Origin: Bacteroidaceae bacterium
Lineage (GTDB): Bacteria; Bacteroidota; Bacteroidia; Bacteroidales; Bacteroidaceae
Assembly: GCA_017560945.1 (NCBI GenBank)
Contig: JAFZDY010000040.1
Location: 1 to 35,154, forward strand
Direction: 5' to 3'
Length of the DNA: 35,154 nt
In this document: positions 16,387 through 24,654 of the stretch, piece after piece
How positions within the stretch are numbered: the stretch's first letter is position 1
Layout of the letters: each line of letters starts with the position of its first letter
Notes under the pieces: model-generated
Databases searched by the model: none
The model's input: only the letters and a program-made list of their open reading frames with translations
Told to the model about the DNA's origin: nothing
Position numbers and translations under genes: made by a program

Positions 16387-17265
16387 TTATTTAACGATAG
16401 AGAGGGCCTTCTTCAAAAGATTCTTAGAAGGTTCTGCGGGAAGATCTGTAGGTTCGAGGTACCAACGAACAGTCCAACCAAGTTCTTCACCCGGTTTCAA
16501 AGTTGTATATGCTCCCTGCTCCTCAATTTCTACGAAAGTCTTTCCTGTGTTGACATAAATCTGAATCTCAGCCTCAGCAGGTGCAGGTTCTGAAGGTTTG
16601 AGGTCGGGGAATTTCTTCACGAAGAGCAAACCATTGTCGCAGAAAGCAAGCCATCCCTTACCATCGGCATTGATCTTGCGATTGGCATTTTGCTCATCCA
16701 TTGTGTACCATGCTGCGTTCAACTTATATTCAAACGGCAAGCCCACCATGTTGTTTGCTGGAGTTGCTTCCTTAGCATCGAAGAAAATCAAACCACCATT
16801 GGGAACTCTCGAAATTTCCCATGGAGCTACCTTACGTGTTTCACCTGACTCATTGATGATAGTATAGGTGATTACTATTGCCTTGTCCTTTGAGTCAGTA
16901 GTGAACTCTTTACGCACTCTGTATCCAAATCGTCCAGACTTGTCACCAGTGAGTACCAATTTATCACCCTTCACCTCTGCATTGAAAGGTTTTGTATCAT
17001 ATTCGGGTACGGGAGGCCAGTTCCATTCCGATTGAGGACTGGTCCAGAAGGTACTACCAAACGAGTTAGCAGCTTTTGTCTGAGAAAGGACTTCCTTATC
17101 TTCATACTTATACGAGATAACCTTTCCCCCCTTTGAGGCATCCACTACCATTGTTACTTTACCCACCTTCAAGGTATATTTCCCATCTCCACTGTTAGTT
17201 ACTGTCTGGGCAGAGAGTGTTCCCAGAGAAATTGCTGCAATCAGCGACAAAATAAGTTTTTTCAT
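16387..17265 (-). CDS. Secreted DUF4380 family protein (galactose-mutarotase-like fold)
   Basis: A 292-residue protein with a cleavable signal peptide (MKKLILSLIAAISLGTLSAQ), predicted periplasmic. The body is beta-rich (VGKVTMVVDASKGGKVISYKYEDKEVL; FGSTFWTSPQSEWNWPPVPEYD) and resembles DUF4380 proteins, which adopt the beta-sandwich fold of aldose 1-epimerases and carbohydrate-active enzymes. No catalytic function is established for the family. It is convergent with the GH9 lipoprotein gene, sharing one terminator. It has its own Bacteroidota-type promoter at 17312-17342, with a leader of about 40 bases. A role in carbohydrate handling is inference from fold and neighbourhood. Confidence 0.8.
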   Translation of the reverse strand: MKKLILSLIAAISLGTLSAQTVTNSGDGKYTLKVGKVTMVVDASKGGKVISYKYEDKEVLSQTKAANSFGSTFWTSPQSEWNWPPVPEYDTKPFNAEVKGDKLVLTGDKSGRFGYRVRKEFTTDSKDKAIVITYTIINESGETRKVAPWEISRVPNGGLIFFDAKEATPANNMVGLPFEYKLNAAWYTMDEQNANRKINADGKGWLAFCDNGLLFVKKFPDLKPSEPAPAEAEIQIYVNTGKTFVEIEEQGAYTTLKPGEELGWTVRWYLEPTDLPAEPSKNLLKKALSIVK

Positions 17266-17311
17266 GATTTAATTATTTTAGTTTAAATATCATCTGTTTT
17301 TAACTCCGCTG

Positions 17312-17342
17312 CAAATATATATATTTATTCCGAAAGTAACAA
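17312..17342 (-). promoter_or_regulatory. Bacteroidota-type promoter for the DUF4380 gene
   Basis: On the minus strand TTG (17340-17342) is followed after 20 bases by TATATTTG (17312-17319). The rest of the gap 17343-17567 shows nothing I can assign. Confidence 0.7.
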
Positions 17343-17568
17343 CAACCTTTCACTTTTTACTCTTCATAGCGGACTATGGACGGACATTTGTAAATGTTTA
17401 TTAGCACTTATTCCTTAAAAAGACCTATTTGTTCATTCTCTCACTCTGAAATGACATTCGCGTAGTTTTATTGAGATTTCACAACTAATATCGATACGAC
17501 AGAGGCGAAAATAAGTATCCGTTAAGTCCAACTGGAAGTTCTTAACCATAGCAAAATATCTCATGAAA

Positions 17569-17602
17569 GAAAAGAGGGGCGACTATACACATAGCCGCCC
17601 CT
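17569..17602 (-). terminator. Intrinsic terminator of the korA-korB unit
   Basis: On the minus strand AGGGGCG-GCTAT pairs with ATAG-TCGCCCCT around a short loop (one mismatch pair between CTAT and GGGGCG), followed by CTTTTCTTTC. It begins 25 bases after the korB stop codon. Confidence 0.85.
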
Positions 17603-17627
17603 ACTCTATTCTTCGGTAATTTTATTA

Positions 17628-18644
17628 CTACTTCACTTCCCAAATGTCGTTGGTCATAAGCAGTTCCTGGAAATTGTGGTATTTCTTCATACCTGACACT
17701 TCGTCGAGTTGTTCGTGCACTGCATCGTTGTAAGTGGGGGCTTCCACGTCGCGAATGACACCGAGAGCAATGGGGAAATCGGGTCCCTCCATGAGAGCCA
17801 ACTTCATCTGCAAAGTGTTGTCCTGACAGTGAGCATCGTGAACCAAAATATCCTTTTCAGTTATGCCGTTTTCTCCCAACTTGACCACCTTGAGGCCAAA
17901 GCCTTCCTGCATGAGACCATACTCCTTATTCTCACCGAAGATCATAGGCTTACCATGCTCAAGATAGATGGCGTTCTTGGCACGACCAGCAGAGGTATAG
18001 ACTGACTCATGCGTACCATCGTTGAAGATAACACAATTTTGCAAAATCTCACACACCGAAGCACCCTTATGTCCGGCAGCAGCCTTCAGCACCTCAACTG
18101 TACCGGCAGCATCAGTTGCTACGGCACGAGCAAAGAAACGACCACGCGCACCGAAGCAAAGTTCGGCAGGACGGAAGGGATCTTCCACCGTTCCATAGGG
18201 TGATGACTTGCTGACGAACCCACGAGGAGAGGTTGGCGAATACTGTCCCTTGGTAAGTCCATAGATGCGGTTATTGAGCAGAATCATATTGATGTCAATA
18301 TTTCGACGTACGGCATGAATGAAATGGTTACCACCGATAGCCAATCCGTCACCATCGCCCGATATCTGCCACACACTCATATTGGGGTTGGCCACCTTGA
18401 AACCTGTAGAGATGGCTGCTGCACGACCGTGAATGGTTTGCATAGCATAGGTGTTCATATAGTAGGGCAAACGGCTAGAACAACCGATACCTGAAATAAC
18501 TGCTGTTTCGTGGGGAGCAATACCCAACTCAGCCATTGCCTTGTGCAGCGAAGCCAAGAAGAAATGGTCGCCACAACCCGGACACCAACGAGGTTGTCCT
18601 TTCTTAAAATCCTTTGCGGTATATTGATTCATAACGTCCTTCAT
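17628..18644 (-). CDS. korB: 2-oxoacid:ferredoxin oxidoreductase beta subunit (KorB type)
   Basis: Thiamine-diphosphate-binding subunit of a 2-oxoacid (most likely 2-oxoglutarate):ferredoxin oxidoreductase, which interconverts 2-oxoglutarate and succinyl-CoA with reduced ferredoxin in anaerobes. At 338 residues it shows the typical N-terminal RWCPGCGDHFFLASLHKAM, the HGRAAAISTGFKVANP segment and the ThDP/Mg motif GDGDGLAIGGNHFIHA...NNRIYGLTKGQ. CPGCGD and C-rich positions supply iron-sulfur ligands in this family. Start ATG 18642-18644; it lies 24 bases downstream of korA on the same strand and is followed by a terminator. The substrate (2-oxoglutarate rather than pyruvate) is inferred from the two-gene arrangement. 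Confidence 0.9.
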   Translation of the reverse strand: MKDVMNQYTAKDFKKGQPRWCPGCGDHFFLASLHKAMAELGIAPHETAVISGIGCSSRLPYYMNTYAMQTIHGRAAAISTGFKVANPNMSVWQISGDGDGLAIGGNHFIHAVRRNIDINMILLNNRIYGLTKGQYSPTSPRGFVSKSSPYGTVEDPFRPAELCFGARGRFFARAVATDAAGTVEVLKAAAGHKGASVCEILQNCVIFNDGTHESVYTSAGRAKNAIYLEHGKPMIFGENKEYGLMQEGFGLKVVKLGENGITEKDILVHDAHCQDNTLQMKLALMEGPDFPIALGVIRDVEAPTYNDAVHEQLDEVSGMKKYHNFQELLMTNDIWEVK

Positions 18645-18668
18645 TTAAAGGAGATATCTCCATATTCA

Positions 18669-20516
18669 TCATTTTTCCAAAATCTCATTAAATGCTTTCA
18701 CTAATTCTGCCACTACAAATGGTTGTCCCTTCACCTCGTTATACTGATAAGGAACAAATCCGTCAATCTTCATGCGAAGGTATCCAGCGAACTGTCCGAG
18801 ATTCTGCTCGGCAACAACCACCTTGGAGTATTTCTTTAATACTTCAGCTGTGTTCTTAGGCAGGGGATTCAGGTGAGTGAAGTGTGCCAAAGCAACCTTC
18901 TTACCACTCTTATTCATCTCCTGCATGGCAGAATAGAGGTGACCGTAAGTACCACCGAAGCCTACAATCAAAAGGTCAGCATCGTCGGCACAACCTTCCA
19001 CCCTCACATCGGGCACAGGGATACGCTCTACCTTCTCGGCACGGAGGCGACACATCAAGTCGTGATTATCGGGGGCAGTAGAGATGGCCCCCGTATTGCT
19101 ATCCTTCTCCAACCCACCAAGGATGTGAGTATATCCCTCCTGTCCAGGGATGGCCCAATATCGTACACCCGTCTCAGGGTTGCGACGATAGGGAACATAA
19201 TTATCCTTCATCTCAGGAGTAGCATAGGGAGGATTGATGGCGGGATAACTTGCGATATCGGGCAACTTCCATGCTCCTGAGCCATTGGCCACAAAGGCAT
19301 CGGTCAAGAGTACTACGGGAGTCATGTGCTCAAGGGCAATCTTACAAGCATCATAAGCCGCATCGAAACATTGGGTGGGTGAAGCAGCTGCAATCACTGG
19401 CATAGGAGACTCTCCATTGCGACCAAAGAGAGCCTGAAGCAAGTCGGTCTGCTCACTTTTAGTAGGAAGTCCAGTAGAAGGACCTCCGCGCTGCACGTTT
19501 ACTACCACCAATGGAAGTTCGGTTATAACAGCCAAATTCATAGCCTCACTCTTGAGACATACACCAGGACCAGATGTGGAAGTAACAGCCAATGCACCAG
19601 CAAAAGCAGCACCCACAGAGGTGGCACATCCAGCAATCTCATCCTCGCACTGTACTGTGGTCACACCCAATGATTTGTGCTTAGCCAACTCGTGAAGGAT
19701 ATCAGTAGCCGGAGTAATAGGATATGAACCCAGGAAGAGACGGAGTCCAACCTTTTCGGCTGCGGCAATGAGTCCATAGGCTGTTGCCTTGTTTCCACTG
19801 ATATCCATATACTTACCCGGGACCTTCACAGTGGTCTCAACCTTATAAGTATGATCCACTGAAGCGTGTGTATTGTGACCATAGTCGTATCCTGCACGGA
19901 TAACCTTGATGTTAGCCTCAGCCACAGCGGGTTTCTTTGCAAACTTTTCACGCAAGTAGTTTTCGGCAATAGCAAGATCGCGATTAAAGAGCCAGCACAC
20001 CAATCCAAGCGCGAACATATTACGGCACTTCAACATACTTTTGTTGTCCATACCAGTATCGGCCAAACAATCCTTCACCATTTGTGTGATGGGAGCGGCG
20101 ATGACATCCTGCTTGATGCCCATTTCTGCGATGGGATCTTCGGTCTTAAATGCAGCCTTTTCCAAATCGCTCTTTCTAAAACAATCCGTATCGATAATGA
20201 TACATGCTGTGGGTTTCGCAAACTTATATTGTGTTTTCAATGCAGCTGCATTCATAGCCACCAACACATCACACTGATCGCCGGGAGTGTACACCTTATT
20301 AGCACCAATGTGAACCTGAAAACCTGACACACCTGTGAGCGAACCTTGTGGAGCACGAATATCAGCTGGATAGTCGGGGAAAGTACTGATGTCGTTACCT
20401 ACCGTAGCCGACACCGTAGAAAAAATATTTCCGGCCAACTGCATACCGTCACCGGAATCGCCAGAGAAACGGACCACCACTTGATCCAATTCCATGACTT
20501 TTGTTTCATTTACCAT
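18669..20516 (-). CDS. korA: 2-oxoacid:ferredoxin oxidoreductase alpha subunit with fused gamma domain (KorA type)
   Basis: A 615-residue subunit. The N-terminal gamma-like domain (residues ~10-185) begins VVRFSGDSGDGMQLAGNIF and accepts CoA-linked chemistry in the family. It is followed by the alpha (pyrimidine-binding) domain from about residue 245, with GLIAAAEKVGLRLFLGSYPITPATDIL, TSTSGPGVCLKSEAMNLAV and QRGGPSTGLPTKSEQTDLL, all hallmarks of KorA. The C-terminal part (DADLLIVGFGGTYGHL...) resembles transketolase domain II. It forms the enzyme with KorB encoded just downstream. No separate ferredoxin-type delta subunit is in the unit; the ferredoxin gene at the window end may or may not be a partner. 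Confidence 0.92.
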   Translation of the reverse strand: MVNETKVMELDQVVVRFSGDSGDGMQLAGNIFSTVSATVGNDISTFPDYPADIRAPQGSLTGVSGFQVHIGANKVYTPGDQCDVLVAMNAAALKTQYKFAKPTACIIIDTDCFRKSDLEKAAFKTEDPIAEMGIKQDVIAAPITQMVKDCLADTGMDNKSMLKCRNMFALGLVCWLFNRDLAIAENYLREKFAKKPAVAEANIKVIRAGYDYGHNTHASVDHTYKVETTVKVPGKYMDISGNKATAYGLIAAAEKVGLRLFLGSYPITPATDILHELAKHKSLGVTTVQCEDEIAGCATSVGAAFAGALAVTSTSGPGVCLKSEAMNLAVITELPLVVVNVQRGGPSTGLPTKSEQTDLLQALFGRNGESPMPVIAAASPTQCFDAAYDACKIALEHMTPVVLLTDAFVANGSGAWKLPDIASYPAINPPYATPEMKDNYVPYRRNPETGVRYWAIPGQEGYTHILGGLEKDSNTGAISTAPDNHDLMCRLRAEKVERIPVPDVRVEGCADDADLLIVGFGGTYGHLYSAMQEMNKSGKKVALAHFTHLNPLPKNTAEVLKKYSKVVVAEQNLGQFAGYLRMKIDGFVPYQYNEVKGQPFVVAELVKAFNEILEK

Positions 20517-20603
20517 ATATATTAATGTTTTAATTTTTCATGTTTCCAATTACTAATTACGAGAATCTGCGCAATTAACACCCGCCAAATTCTCATACGG
20601 ACT

Positions 20604-20636
20604 GCAAAGTTCGTAAGATTCTGCGATATAACAAAA
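20604..20636 (-). promoter_or_regulatory. Probable promoter for korA-korB
   Basis: On the minus strand TTTTG (20632-20636) is followed after about 20 bases by AACTTTG (20604-20610), an imperfect -7 element. The leader to korA would be about 80 bases. Confidence 0.5.
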
Positions 20637-20768
20637 CTTTTTCTATAAAAACTTTTATTTTAAAAACAAAATGATAGTGTTTTAATATAAACCGTTTCAT
20701 TTAGACAGAGAAACCGAAAGAAAACTGGCGTATATTTTGGTTTCCTGAACGCATACTATACTAATTGA

Positions 20769-21641
20769 TTAAATATCGGCGGTCCGAAAGTGTTTACGAT
20801 AATCACGCGGCGTACACCCATTAAACTTCAAAAACGCGCTATTAAAACTACTAAGAGAATTAAACCCACAAGCTTCAGCAATCTGTAGCACTGTATCAGA
20901 TGTTGTTAGGAGTTTGCGCTGCGCTTGAGTAATTCGTTCGAGCATAAGATGATAACAAAGGGTATGACCAAAGGCACGCTTAAACATGGTATTAGCATAA
21001 TCAGGATGAAGACCTACAGCACGCCCTATGTCGGACACTTTGATAAAACGATGACAATTAGCTGCAATATAAAGAGTCATTTGCTCCACCAAATCCACTT
21101 CACCTACTGGCAAAGATTGGCCATGAGTCACATTTGAGGAAACACAAGCAGACATACGCAAAAGCCTTCCCTGTAACTCCAACAACATGGCACGTGTATC
21201 AGGTTGTTCACACTCAAGGTCTACCCGCCAATGATCCAATAACAACATATCATAGTCAACGAAGTTATAAGAATCCTCATCTAGTAACACTTCACCCCTA
21301 AACAACCTATTGACAAAGAAGTCAGGCAATCCCATACCAAGGAACAAAGACAAAGGAATGGACACAATGTAAAAAAAATCCGCATTTTCTACACTAATAA
21401 TCCGATGAGGAAACATACCCCACAAAATGGCCATTTTATGAGAAGGAATGGTTATTGTGCGCTCTTGAAAAAAATAGGTAACACTTCCACCCAAGGCATA
21501 CATTATCTCAATTTCGTTGTGACGGTCTAAACAAGGCATAGGGCCAGCCTTAAACTTGGTACATGTAATACCAAACGGTTCAAAAGTACGATTATTCTTC
21601 ACTAACCCTAATTTATTTTGGAAATCCGTATATTTTTCCAT
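20769..21641 (-). CDS. AraC family transcriptional regulator
   Basis: A 290-residue DNA-binding regulator. Residues ~20-165 resemble the AraC-type cupin sensor domain (HNEIEIMYALGGSVTYFFQERTITIPSHKMAILWGMFPHRI). The C-terminal ~100 residues hold the two helix-turn-helix motifs: KVSDIGRAVGLHPDYANTMFKRAFGHTLCYHLMLERI and TSDTVLQIAEACGFNSLSSFNSAFLKFNGCTPRDYRKHF, the standard AraC/XylS signature. Start ATG 21639-21641. It stands alone on the minus strand upstream of korA, with 252 bases between; whether it controls korAB is only suggested by position. Ligand unknown. Confidence 0.93.
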   Translation of the reverse strand: MEKYTDFQNKLGLVKNNRTFEPFGITCTKFKAGPMPCLDRHNEIEIMYALGGSVTYFFQERTITIPSHKMAILWGMFPHRIISVENADFFYIVSIPLSLFLGMGLPDFFVNRLFRGEVLLDEDSYNFVDYDMLLLDHWRVDLECEQPDTRAMLLELQGRLLRMSACVSSNVTHGQSLPVGEVDLVEQMTLYIAANCHRFIKVSDIGRAVGLHPDYANTMFKRAFGHTLCYHLMLERITQAQRKLLTTSDTVLQIAEACGFNSLSSFNSAFLKFNGCTPRDYRKHFRTADI

Positions 21642-21673
21642 AAAACCAAATGCTTTATTAAAATTTTAGGATG

Positions 21674-21820
21674 TAAATTTGCAGAAAATATTTCAAACAC
21701 ACAAGAAATATAACAAAAAAACAAACAAAACAGGGGGTAATTTTACTCCTTTTAGATATTATTGCAGCAATCATCATTATCAAAGGCCGCGCTTCGTATT
21801 TAGAAGTGGCGGTCTTTTTG
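21674..21820 (+). other. Orphan branched-chain amino acid leader/attenuator-like segment
   Basis: A -7-like TAAATTTG (21674-21681) is followed by an untranslated A-rich stretch, then an open frame with codons for V-I-L-L-L-L-D-I-I-A-A-I-I-I-I-K-G-R (21737-21790), the codon make-up expected of an ilv/leu leader peptide. Directly after comes a terminator hairpin: AAGGCCGC (21783-21790) pairs with GCGGTCTT (21809-21816), with an inner CTTC/GAAG stem, then TTTTTG. No ATG or GTG starts this frame, and no plus-strand amino acid gene follows; a minus-strand tRNA does. It looks like a decayed or relocated attenuator, or a short terminated RNA. Confidence 0.5.
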
Positions 21821-21911
21821 TTTATATGCGACAAATTAATTTACCAAGAGATTATCTACTCCACACACTGCCAAAAGCAACCATATCCACTCCATCATTC
21901 GATAATGATGA

Positions 21912-21946
21912 CAAAAAAAAGAGTCACATCGTACGATGAAACTCTT
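21912..21946 (-). terminator. Intrinsic terminator of the tRNA gene
   Basis: On the minus strand AAGAGT and ACTCTT form the outer stem, CATC and GATG the inner stem around GTAC, with small internal loops; eight T residues follow. It starts 11 bases beyond the tRNA 3' end. Confidence 0.85.
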
Positions 21947-21956
21947 CGTCATTTTG

Positions 21957-22030
21957 TAGCGGGACCCGGGATTGAACCGGGGACCTCATGATTATGAATC
22001 ATGCGCTCTAACCAGCTGAGCTATCCCGCC
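21957..22030 (-). tRNA. tRNA with CAT anticodon, probably elongator tRNA-Met
   Basis: A 74-nt cloverleaf on the minus strand: acceptor GGCGGGA/TCCCGCT (outermost pair G-T), D arm GCTC/GAGC, anticodon arm CATGA-TTCATAA-TCATG, variable loop AGGTC, T arm CCCGG-TTCAATC-CCGGG, discriminator A. CCA is not encoded. The anticodon stem lacks the three G-C pairs of initiator tRNA. An isoleucine tRNA with lysidine-modified CAT anticodon cannot be excluded by eye. Confidence 0.93.
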
Positions 22031-22049
22031 AAATTTTGTTTTGCGGGTG

Positions 22050-22081
22050 CAAAGGTAGACCTTTCTTTTGAATCCACCAAA
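22050..22081 (-). promoter_or_regulatory. Consensus Bacteroidota promoter for the tRNA gene
   Basis: On the minus strand TTTG (22078-22081) is followed after exactly 20 bases by TACCTTTG (22050-22057), a full match to TTTG/TAnnTTTG. Initiation would fall about 13 bases before the mature tRNA 5' end. Confidence 0.85.
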
Positions 22082-22237
22082 CATTTCGACCATTTTTATT
22101 CAAAAAATAAAGAAAAAAAGGATATCTATGCAAAAATGAGTGAAAAGATGTACATATATACCTTATATATAAGAAAAAAATATTTAATTTGTAGCCGTTA
22201 GCAAATAAAGCATATATAATTTGAAGCAGACATAATC

Positions 22238-22624
22238 ATGACGAAAAAGAAAATTAACCTTGAATATAACCTCAACACCGTGTCGGGTCCTATTTTGTGG
22301 AATGCTATAGGAACAGCCACAGGACTGCAAACTTGGATGGCCGACAAGGTGGATGTCAATGAGGACATTTATACATTTGAATGGGGACAATGTGAAGTTA
22401 AAGAAGCAGAGTTGACACACCGTCGTTTAAATTCACACATGCGATTCCATTGGTTGGACGATGAAGACGACAAGAGTTTTTTCGAACTTAGAATGGAGTA
22501 CAACGAACTGACTGGTGACTACACGTTACTGATTACAGACTTTGCTGAAGAGGACGAAGTTGAAGATCTTACGGAACTATGGAATACCGAGGTGAACCAA
22601 CTGATACGCCTATGTGGAATGTAA
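22238..22624 (+). CDS. START-like domain protein (Bacteroidota small family)
   Basis: A 128-residue acidic soluble protein resembling the Bacteroidota START-like (SRPBCC/Aha1-type helix-grip) family. Visible pattern: N-terminal strand KINLEYNLNTVSGPILWNAIGTATGLQTWMADKVD, where helix-grip proteins have the VWxAlttpegLxxWfad element, then YTFEWGQCEVKEAEL, a beta-hairpin region with FFELRMEYNELTGDYTLLITDFAEE, and a C-terminal helix. Ligand and role are unknown. An imperfect -7 element (ATAATTTG at 22216-22223) lies just ahead of the ATG. The next gene, an LptF/G permease, has its own promoter-like element 30 bases before its start. Confidence 0.8.
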   Translation: MTKKKINLEYNLNTVSGPILWNAIGTATGLQTWMADKVDVNEDIYTFEWGQCEVKEAELTHRRLNSHMRFHWLDDEDDKSFFELRMEYNELTGDYTLLITDFAEEDEVEDLTELWNTEVNQLIRLCGM

Positions 22625-22683
22625 TTTATCCACTAAATTTATAAAAACTACAAAAACAAGATGGCTCTCCGCCCTTTTTATCG

Positions 22684-22691
22684 TATTTTTG
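22684..22691 (+). promoter_or_regulatory. -7 promoter element upstream of the LptF/G gene
   Basis: TATTTTTG fits TAnnTTTG and lies 29 bases before the permease ATG. A clear TTG box at the right spacing is not seen. Confidence 0.5.
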
Positions 22692-22719
22692 CAGGCTGAA
22701 ACGCGCAAAAACAACCGAA

Positions 22720-24609
22720 ATGCTACGCATAAAGAAGTTATATCTATTTGTCATCAAGAGTTTCTTGATGTTGTTTGTAGGCACATTCCTTGTGTGTCTA
22801 TTTATCTTTATGATGCAATTCCTTTGGCAGAAAATTGAAACATTAGTAGGAAAGGGATTGGAAATCGGAGTATTAGCACAATTTTTCTTTTACTCGGCAC
22901 TAATGCTCATCCCCATGAGTCTGCCGTTGGCCATATTATTAGCAACCCTCATAACTTTTGGGAACTTTGGTGAAAGATGTGAACTATTAGCTATGAAAGC
23001 GGCAGGTATCCCTCTCATTAAAGTAATGCGTCCGCTCGTAGTTGTGGTCATATTCATAAGTGGACTCTCATTCTATTTCCAAAATGTTATCGGGCCACGA
23101 GCCACGACGGAATTGTACGCTCTCATCTTTTCCATGAAACAAAAATCACCTGAATTGGAGATTCCCGAAGGAGCCTTCTATCATGAATTGGACGGTTACA
23201 ACCTGTATGTACAAAAGAAAAACAAGGAAACAGGTATGCTGTACGATGTCATGATCTATAACTTTAGTGATGGTTTCGAGAATGCGCACATAATTGTGGC
23301 CGATTCGGGACGTATGGAGATGACAGCAGATAAAAAATACTTAAATCTGCACCTGTATAGTGGCGAACAGTTTGAAAACCTAAAAACTCAAAGTATGGCA
23401 CAAAAGAACGTGCCCTATCGCCGAGAATCGTTTCGCGAGAAGCATTCTCTCATCGAATTTGATGCAAATTTCAATCAAATGGATGCGAGCACACTGAGCA
23501 ATCAAGCTGCAGCCAAAGGTATGGCAGAGCTGGGGCACAGCATTGATTCGATGACGGCTCGATTCGATAGTATCGGAAGAAGTTACTATACAGACTCAAG
23601 AAAAGTCACTTACAAGAAACCGGAGTTGTCGGCCGTTGACTCAACCAAACTACAGGCACAAATGCAACCTATCAATCTGGATAGTCTTTTTAGAGTACAA
23701 AGTCACAAGAAACGGGAACAACTGGTACAAGCTGCATTAAGTCGTGTACAGACACAGAGTTCAGACTTGTCAATGAAAAGTTATATCACCAGTGATGGAG
23801 ATAAGAATATCCGCCGCCATCAAAAACTTTGGTGGGAGAAAATCACTCTCTCATTGGCGTGTATTGTATTCTTTTTCATAGGTGCGCCGTTGGGAGCCAT
23901 CATTCGAAAAGGAGGATTGGGAATGCCCGTAGTCATCTCAGTGGTACTATTTATCTTCTACTATCTCATTGAAAACACGGGTTCAAAAATGGCACGAGAA
24001 GGAGAGTTGCAAATGTGGTTCGGCGTATGGGTCAGCACTATGGTATTGGCTCCATTGGGAGCATGGCTCACTTATAAGGCTAATGGAGACTCAGTAGTAT
24101 TCAACATTGATGCGTACAAGGGCTTCTTTATGAAATTATTTGGAATCAGAAGCAAACGACATATTTTCAAAAAAGAAGTTATCATAGAAGATCCCGATTA
24201 CCCACAAGTGTATAGCCAACTTAAAACCCTTTGTCAACAGTGTAAGACTTACACTACTCAGGAAGGAATAGGCCGCATACCCAACTATTTACACATTTTT
24301 ACTCGAAAAAAGGAGGATATTGCCATTCAAAGCATCAATAACGAATTGGAAGGTATAGTGGAGATACTGAGCAACAGCACTGATACACAGGTATTGAACG
24401 CACTGAATGAATACCCTATTTTATCAGTAAATGCTCATAAAAGCCCGTCAAAACTACTTTGGGTAAATCTATTATGCGGAATAGTAATACCTGTCGGTCT
24501 CATCTTCTATTTACGAATATGGGTGTTCGGACACCGATTGAACAAGGATTTGAAACGTATAGTAGCCACTAGTGAAAAGCTATTGATTAGGGCCGAGGAA
24601 TTGTCGTAA
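22720..24609 (+). CDS. LptF/LptG (YjgP/YjgQ) family LPS export permease
   Basis: A 629-residue inner-membrane permease of the LptBFG machine that extracts lipopolysaccharide and passes it to the periplasmic bridge. Residues 1-120 hold the first membrane block, with the family pattern IKSFLMLFVGTFLVCLFIFMM and LPLAILLATLITFGNFGERCELLAMKAAGIPL. A periplasmic domain spans ~120-373, including a low-complexity part around 235-330. The second membrane block is ~375-465 (LACIVFFFIGAPLGAIIRKGGLGMP). A cytoplasmic extension of ~120 residues and one more helix (~586-606) follow; this extension is absent from the ~360-residue proteobacterial proteins but I recall long forms in Bacteroidota. Whether it is the F or G subunit is not decided by sequence alone. 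Followed by ribBA after 45 bases. Confidence 0.9.
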   Translation: MLRIKKLYLFVIKSFLMLFVGTFLVCLFIFMMQFLWQKIETLVGKGLEIGVLAQFFFYSALMLIPMSLPLAILLATLITFGNFGERCELLAMKAAGIPLIKVMRPLVVVVIFISGLSFYFQNVIGPRATTELYALIFSMKQKSPELEIPEGAFYHELDGYNLYVQKKNKETGMLYDVMIYNFSDGFENAHIIVADSGRMEMTADKKYLNLHLYSGEQFENLKTQSMAQKNVPYRRESFREKHSLIEFDANFNQMDASTLSNQAAAKGMAELGHSIDSMTARFDSIGRSYYTDSRKVTYKKPELSAVDSTKLQAQMQPINLDSLFRVQSHKKREQLVQAALSRVQTQSSDLSMKSYITSDGDKNIRRHQKLWWEKITLSLACIVFFFIGAPLGAIIRKGGLGMPVVISVVLFIFYYLIENTGSKMAREGELQMWFGVWVSTMVLAPLGAWLTYKANGDSVVFNIDAYKGFFMKLFGIRSKRHIFKKEVIIEDPDYPQVYSQLKTLCQQCKTYTTQEGIGRIPNYLHIFTRKKEDIAIQSINNELEGIVEILSNSTDTQVLNALNEYPILSVNAHKSPSKLLWVNLLCGIVIPVGLIFYLRIWVFGHRLNKDLKRIVATSEKLLIRAEELS

Positions 24610-24654
24610 GACCTGTAAAAAGAAACTATAGAATAACAGAAAACCAACATATAC

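Noticed and set aside
20708-20751. Terminator after the AraC gene (GAAACC/GGTTTC pairing)
   Set aside because: Short stem with a very long loop and no T-run on the minus strand; too weak to list.
21679-21991. Plus-strand open frames between araC and the tRNA as real genes
   Set aside because: They start at weak codons, run through two hairpins and across the tRNA antisense, and show no protein family; only the leader-like codon run is of note.
21957-22030. Initiator tRNA-fMet
   Set aside because: The anticodon stem lacks the three consecutive G-C pairs and the 1-72 pair is G-T rather than the mismatch typical of initiators.
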